Shown here piece by piece: positions 22,477 through 24,713 of a stretch of DNA of 24,713 bases; position 1 is the stretch's first letter, and every line of letters starts with the position of its first letter. Under the pieces are notes generated by a model that made no database searches, was not told the origin of the DNA, and saw nothing but the letters and a program-made list of their open reading frames with translations. The stretch comes from an uncultured Brevibacterium sp. (lineage in GTDB: Bacteria > Actinomycetota > Actinomycetes > Actinomycetales > Brevibacteriaceae): positions 1 through 24,713 of the forward strand of contig CALUDL010000021.1 of NCBI GenBank assembly GCA_943914815.1, given 5' to 3'. The translations under genes and the position numbers were made by a program.

Positions 22477-23115
22477 TCAATTTTTAAAATCATGTACCCC
22501 GCCTTTCGCTGCAGAGCGCACTTCGCTATGAAGGTACAGGTTCCTCCCCCCGGGGCCGGGCGCTGCGGTTATTTTCCCTCGTTCTGCCCATTTCCGCAGC
22601 AGCTCCGGCGTGACATCAATACCTTGTTGCGCCAGTAGTGCGCAGATGACTGTGGAGTTGTGGCGCGCTTCCGGGCGCGGGTGTGATGTGCCGACGCGCT
22701 TGTCGATGTGGCGGGTGAGGTAGGCGGTCTGCTCGATGATGAGCTCTAGGAGGTCGTCGGCAGCCGGGAACTGGTGGGCGATCGCCCCGTGATGTAGGGC
22801 GATGAAGTTCGCGAGGCGATAGCCGTCTTTGGTCTGGATGGTGCGGTTGTGGATGTAGCGCTGGGCGTCGACGACCATGTTGAACAATCCTGAGGGGGCT
22901 TCACGATTGGGGTTGTCGTCGTCGCATTCGTTGACGAGGAGGTGTTCGATGTTGAAGGCCCAGTCTCCGTCGGGGTTTGGGGATTGGGGTCCGAAGGCGG
23001 GTTTCGTTTTGCGGGCTACTGGTGGTCTGGGTGGTGTCATTTTGATGTCGTTGAGGGCCCGGTATCGGTCGCGTAGTCGGATTGCGGCGCGTTTGAGTTC
23101 GAACGGGTCGGTCAT
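22477..23115 (-). CDS. Protein with C-terminal helix-turn-helix
   Basis: 212 residues from ATG at 23115, which overlaps the helicase TGA as ATGA and has AAAGGAC upstream. A longer in-frame extension overlaps the helicase and is rejected. The N-terminal 60 residues are charged and proline-rich. The middle (about 75-140) is helical. Residues about 153-198 (ALLAQQGIDVTPELLRKWAE, then GKITAAPGPGGRNLYLHSEV) have the shape of a MerR-like winged helix-turn-helix. It may regulate late promoter activity or serve in replication. It is the last gene of the helicase cassette, upstream of the late promoter. The role is inference. Confidence 0.72.
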   Translation of the reverse strand: MTDPFELKRAAIRLRDRYRALNDIKMTPPRPPVARKTKPAFGPQSPNPDGDWAFNIEHLLVNECDDDNPNREAPSGLFNMVVDAQRYIHNRTIQTKDGYRLANFIALHHGAIAHQFPAADDLLELIIEQTAYLTRHIDKRVGTSHPRPEARHNSTVICALLAQQGIDVTPELLRKWAERGKITAAPGPGGRNLYLHSEVRSAAKGGVHDFKN

Positions 23116-24482
23116 GCTGCTGTCCTTTCTGCTGCGTCGAGTTCGGCGGCGACCGCGGTGATAAGCGCCTGTTGGGTGGTGTCTTTGCGGGCCAGGGCTT
23201 GGTGGACGGTCTGGTCGATGCTGTTGGCGGTGTCGATGTGGATGATGCTGACCGGTTCGGTTTGTCCTTGTCGGTGGAGTCTGGCGTTGGCTTGTTCGTA
23301 GAGTTCCAGTGACCAGGGGGTGGTGTACCACACCATGATGTGGCCGCCGGATTGGAGGTTGAGGCCGTGCCCGGCGCTGGCGGGGTGGATGAGTGCGACG
23401 GGGATTTTACCGGCGTTCCAGTCGGCGAAGTCCTCGGCGGTGTCCAGGACGCGCGCGCCGGGGATGGTGGACAGGATGCGGTCGCGTTCGTGCTTGAACC
23501 AAAAACACACCAGGATGGTGTTGCCGTCGGCCTGGTCAACAAGCTCTGCAAGTGCTTTGAGCTTCTGGTCGTGGACCTCAATGACCGCGGTGCCATCTTC
23601 GTTGTAGATCGCGCCACCGGCAAGCTGCTGCAGCTTCAAGCTCAAGGTGGCGGCGTTGGCGGCGTCGATGGTGTCGTCGCCGAGATCCAGGACGAGATCC
23701 TTCTTGAGGGTGTCGATCATCTTCTGCTCCTTCGGGGCAAGGGTGACCTCAATATGCTGACGGGTCACCTCCGGCAGGGTGAGGTAGTCAGTGGTGCGCA
23801 TTGAGACGGTGATGTCGGCGATGTTGTCGTAGATCGCTTGGTCCGCGCCGGGTCGGATTTTCCATGAGTAGATGACTTGGCCGTTGCGTTTGTCGGGGAG
23901 GAAGTATTGGTCGCGGTAGTGGGTGATGAATTTGCCGAGGCGTTGGCCGTTGTCGATGAGGCGGAATGGCGCCCAAATATCCAGCAGGCTGTTGGGTGCG
24001 GGTGTGCCGGTGAGGCCGACGATGCGGGTGATTTTGGGGCGTACTTTTTTCAGTGCTTTGAAGCGTTTGGCTTGGGGGTTCTTAAACGATGAAAGTTCGT
24101 CGATGATGACCATGTCGTAGGGCCAGCGGTTGCCGTGGTGTTTGACGAGCCAGGGGATGTTTTCGCGCCCGATGGTGTAGATGTCGGCCTGGCGGTTGGC
24201 GGCGGCTTGGCGTTGTTTGGCGGTGCCGATGATGGGGCTGACGGTGAGCCCGGCGAGGTGGTCCCATTTTTGGATTTCGGCGGGCCATGTGTCGCGGGCG
24301 ACGCGGACCGGGGCGACCACCAAGGCTTTGCTCACGTCGAAGTAGTCGTGTTTGAGTGCTTCGATGGCGGTGAGGGTGGAGATTGTTTTGCCCATGCCCA
24401 TTCCTAGGAAGATCGCGGCTTCTGGGTGGTCGATGATGAATTGGGTGGTGTACGCCTGGTAGTCATGCGGTTCGTATTTCAT
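23112..24482 (-). CDS. SNF2-type DEAD/DEAH-box helicase
   Basis: 456 residues from ATG at 24482, with AGGAG 7 nt upstream. It is a superfamily 2 helicase with motif I GMGMGKT (27-33), motif Ia near APVRV, motif II DELS (128-131), motif III TGTP (158-161), and motif VI QANARLHRQGQ (397-407). The overall shape is of the short SWI2/SNF2 group common in actinophages. These move along double-stranded DNA and usually act with the VRR-NUC nuclease encoded beside them, which here overlaps the start by 20 nt. The pair probably acts in phage replication or recombination. Confidence 0.92.
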   Translation of the reverse strand: MKYEPHDYQAYTTQFIIDHPEAAIFLGMGMGKTISTLTAIEALKHDYFDVSKALVVAPVRVARDTWPAEIQKWDHLAGLTVSPIIGTAKQRQAAANRQADIYTIGRENIPWLVKHHGNRWPYDMVIIDELSSFKNPQAKRFKALKKVRPKITRIVGLTGTPAPNSLLDIWAPFRLIDNGQRLGKFITHYRDQYFLPDKRNGQVIYSWKIRPGADQAIYDNIADITVSMRTTDYLTLPEVTRQHIEVTLAPKEQKMIDTLKKDLVLDLGDDTIDAANAATLSLKLQQLAGGAIYNEDGTAVIEVHDQKLKALAELVDQADGNTILVCFWFKHERDRILSTIPGARVLDTAEDFADWNAGKIPVALIHPASAGHGLNLQSGGHIMVWYTTPWSLELYEQANARLHRQGQTEPVSIIHIDTANSIDQTVHQALARKDTTQQALITAVAAELDAAERTAA

Positions 24483-24713
24483 CGATGAGCTCCTGGATTT
24501 GGTTGGGGTGGTCGATGGTGCGGACCATGCAGCCGAGTTGGGTGAGGCGGTCCATTTGGCGGGTTTGGATTGGGCGGGGTTTTTGTCCGGGCCGTTTGAG
24601 TTCGACGAAGGCGATTTTTCCGCCGGGGAGGATGATGATTCTGTCGGGCATGCCGGCTGTTCCGGGGCTGGTGAGTTTTGGGGCGATTCCGCCGTGTTTG
24701 CGGACCTCGCGTA
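24463..24713 (-). CDS. VRR-NUC nuclease, truncated by window edge
   Basis: The frame is open to the right edge, so the true start lies outside; the internal ATG at 24651 is not the likely start because family-conserved residues precede it. Visible are REVRKHGGIAPKLTSPGTAG before MPDRIIILPGGKIAFVELKRPG. G-PDRI and the FVELK motif (D and E-x-K) are the metal-binding catalytic set of PD-(D/E)XK VRR-NUC enzymes. The end is a short helix (IQELIDEIRTA). This nuclease family is known to pair with SNF2 helicases in phages and processes branched or flapped DNA. It overlaps the helicase start. Confidence 0.88.
   Translation of the reverse strand, partial: REVRKHGGIAPKLTSPGTAGMPDRIIILPGGKIAFVELKRPGQKPRPIQTRQMDRLTQLGCMVRTIDHPNQIQELIDEIRTA

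Noticed and set aside
22280..22531. Plus-strand 83-residue open frame downstream of the HTH gene
   Set aside because: No binding site at its start, runs across the inverted repeat and into the HTH gene.
23116..23331. N-terminal extension of the HTH protein
   Set aside because: Reads through the helicase gene in another frame, Pro/Arg/His-rich; the ATG at 23115 has a proper binding site.
22901..23623. 240-residue minus-strand frame overlapping the helicase
   Set aside because: Ser/Thr/Pro-rich shadow in a third frame with no domain.

Overview
The window is the late (structural and lysis) arm of a siphophage-type prophage or phage genome from an actinobacterium, most likely Corynebacterium or a close relative. 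This rests on protein style (SPP1-like portal, Gp19/Gp15-like connector, tape measure with an internal NlpC/P60-like domain, VRR-NUC plus SNF2 helicase cassette), high-GC codon use and strong AGGAGG ribosome binding sites. No species-specific marker is present. Almost every gene is on the minus strand, so the phage order reads from right to left. No integrase, repressor or replication genes are seen; if present they lie beyond the right edge.

Right to left: (1) 24713-22477 is an early/middle cassette: a VRR-NUC nuclease cut by the window edge, an SNF2-type helicase and a protein with a C-terminal helix-turn-helix, joined by overlapping starts and stops and closed by a GC-rich hairpin. (2) An extended -10 promoter (about 22265-22293) and leader hairpin precede the packaging genes: HNH endonuclease, a zinc-finger small terminase candidate and the large terminase. 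A 126-bp non-coding stretch inside this block is a candidate packaging site. (3) The portal overlaps a MuF/VG15-like minor head protein whose C-terminus is an EndoU-like nuclease toxin domain. A small, very acidic putative immunity gene overlaps its stop codon. (4) A small accessory island (about 16450-17010) follows, bounded by two minus-strand terminators and holding two unrecognised small genes in convergent orientation. (5) Then come scaffold, major capsid, four head-tail joining proteins, major tail protein, the G/GT tail chaperones with a probable -1 frameshift, a 1741-residue tape measure, Dit, two tail-tip proteins and a protein with a carbohydrate-binding-like module. (6) After a terminator come the endolysin amidase and three small membrane proteins. 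(7) At 335-1 there is a terminator, phased short direct repeats, and a 50-nt remnant of a tRNA-Val(UAC) 3' half, which is the likely attachment site.

The most interesting item is the phage-head polymorphic toxin and its putative immunity partner at 17011-18560. The virion seems built to carry an EndoU-type RNase inside the capsid, with the lysogen protected by the downstream gene. Secondary points are the tail lysin inside the tape measure, a very regular 11-residue tryptophan repeat in the same protein, the opposite-strand mini-gene island and the phased repeats at the attachment end.
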